Positions 62,739 to 64,000 of a stretch of DNA of 64,000 nt are shown here, piece by piece. The notes beneath the pieces are model-generated. The model worked only from the letters and a program-made list of their open reading frames with translations. It did no database searches and was not told where the DNA came from. Each line of letters starts with the position of its first letter. The first letter of the stretch is position 1. The position numbers and the translations under genes are program-made. This DNA comes from Trochalopteron elliotii (lineage: Eukaryota > Chordata > Aves > Passeriformes > Leiothrichidae), in NCBI GenBank assembly GCA_024734555.1, contig JANPWX010000029.1, positions 1,741,536 to 1,805,535 of the forward strand. Direction: 5' to 3'.

Positions 62739-63688
62739 CCATCTGTAAAGCACTGCTAAAAATAATGGTACCAAGAAATCTTTTACCTTGGTAGGTAATA
62801 CAGAATTGGAACAAAGAGAGCATTTTAAGGCTTGTGTTTAACTTACAACAAGTTGGTTATGACCATAGAGAATTCTGGTTTCACAAGGTAAATTTTGTTA
62901 AACTGAGTTATTAATTTTGTTCTCTGTACTTAATATCTAGTCCTTACAAAAAGAACCGGGTAAGCTTTGGACCTCTAGTTAATTTTCTGTTTTGAAAAAC
63001 AAAGCTATAAACTTATTCAAACGGTCCAATATCTTTGGAGAATAGGCAATTTTAAACCACTACCAATTTCATATACTGTGGATGGAGATCAGGATGTCTG
63101 TAGAGCTGTACAGATACAATAAATACTTAGTTTAAATCAAGTGTCTTCATTGAAGTGATAAATTTTATTTTGCAAGAGTCAATGATACAACTGGATGTGG
63201 TAGATGAAATGGAATTTGCTTTAAATTTGCTTTAAATGCTTCTTGCCAGGTTCCCTTAGGTCTGGTCTCTGTCCTTGTCACAGAGTGCTGCTGCCTTTGC
63301 CTGGGAAGTTCCACCACGGCCATTGGGGAATGTTGGGATCTCTGAGCTGGATGCATGGCAATCCAGGCAGCAGATGGCAAAATTGTGGGGGCTGGCTTCA
63401 ATGCAGGGAGCTTAGACTCGTGAAGAAATTAGACACTGCAGCTTGGTTATTGTTCAATCTGTGAAAGGGCAACGGAGAGAAAGGACCAAATGGATTTTGC
63501 GAAGATTCCGTGCACTTTTAAGAGCATTTTTTAACTCGTTTCTCCTTTCTGACTTTTCTTGCTTGGTGCAGCTCTGGCACAGATGGTGAATAGGAGAGAT
63601 GATTTGTTTGCATTTCTCATGTGGTAGTTTATCTGGGACGTCCCCACGTGAGCTCCCCTGTTCTGGGCTGGTGCAGCTTCAGCCCCGG
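62739..63688. other. Non-coding DNA, composition shifting to GC-rich
   Basis: Unique sequence, AT-rich at first and becoming GC-richer after about 63.24 kb towards the minisatellite. No supported gene. Confidence 0.6.
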
Positions 63689-63922
63689 CTGTCCCCAGCC
63701 CGCGCTGTCCCCGCTCCTGGCTGTCCCCAGCCTGCGCTGTCCCCGCTCCTGGCTGTCCCCAGCCCGCGCTGTCCCCGCTCCTGGCTGTCCCCAGCCCGCG
63801 CTGTCCCCGCTCCTGGCTGTCCCCAGCCCGCGCTGTCCCCGCTCCTGGCTGTCCCCAGCCCGCGCTGTCCCTGGTCCTGGCTGTCCCCAGCCCGCGCTGT
63901 CCCCGCTCCTGGCTGTCCCCAG
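63689..63922. repeat. 32-bp GC-rich minisatellite, seven full units plus a partial
   Basis: Units start at 63689, 63721, 63753, 63785, 63817, 63849 and 63881, with a 10-bp partial at 63913-63922. Each 32-bp unit is two 16-bp halves that both begin CTGTCCCC, one ending AGCCCGCG and the other GCTCCTGG, so a 16-bp monomer diverged and then amplified as a dimer. Copies are nearly identical. Unit 2 has CCTGCG in place of CCCGCG, and unit 6 has CTGGTC in place of CCGCTC. The minus strand carries regularly spaced GGG/GGGG runs. Because 32 is not a multiple of three, open frames repeat every 96 nt, and these Ala/Pro/Ser-rich peptides should not be taken as genes. Confidence 0.95.
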
Positions 63923-64000
63923 CTGCCTTCAGGCACCCCCTGTGGGCTCTTGGATGAGGATCTCACACAGGGTTGAGGAGCTGAGGAGCCAGGACTGGCT
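63923..64000. other. Flank after minisatellite to window end
   Basis: GC-rich non-repeat sequence running to the window edge. Nothing is recognised in it. Confidence 0.5.

Noticed and set aside
63599..63976. Open frames on both strands (125 and 95 codons) with Ala/Pro or Gly/Ala repeats
   Set aside because: They are by-products of the 32-bp minisatellite, which is open in several frames because its unit lacks stop codons.
1..64000. CRISPR array, operon, prophage or other prokaryotic system
   Set aside because: No regularly spaced repeats with unique spacers, no ribosome-binding-site-led gene runs and no long coding regions. The sequence is vertebrate-like.

Overview
This window looks like vertebrate nuclear DNA, most probably from a bird. 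It is AT-rich and CpG-poor, with no operon-like gene packing and no long open reading frame. It holds very few transposons. The recognisable ones are a CR1 LINE 3' end, typical of birds and other sauropsids, and one solo LTR of an endogenous retrovirus. I recognised no protein-coding gene, tRNA, rRNA or known small RNA. The longest uninterrupted frame is 166 codons, about what chance gives in 64 kb of AT-rich DNA, and none of the frames resembles a family I know. The window is best read as intergenic or deep-intronic sequence, possibly inside a very large gene.

Layout. 1-35089 is mostly unique AT-rich DNA with small tandem duplications (4446-4573, 21653-21712, 24551-24653), G-quadruplex motifs (near 2362, 6012 and 29225) and a doubtful LTR-like segment near 15.5 kb. 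35090-35753 is a well-delimited solo LTR on the minus strand, with a perfect 6-bp target duplication. 35754-44153 is unique sequence with a strongly strand-asymmetric A/C tract (38781-38969) that forms a G-rich minus strand. 44154-44208 is a compound CA/TG/TA microsatellite. 48073-49215 holds three related pieces of an unidentified repeat. 53957-54071 is an exact 57-bp duplication around a single N, almost certainly an assembly join. 62268-62738 is a decayed CR1 fragment. The last 400 bases become GC-rich and contain a 32-bp minisatellite (63689-63922) built from two 16-bp halves.

A few open segments are bounded by splice-like sites (51254-51352, 42347-42577, 30131-30238, 603-710, 23939-23991). 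They are offered as exon candidates only. The first is the most protein-like. Nothing here supports a claim of a new multi-gene biological system. The firmest results are the solo LTR with its target duplication, the hierarchical minisatellite, the G-quadruplex-prone tracts and the assembly artefact.
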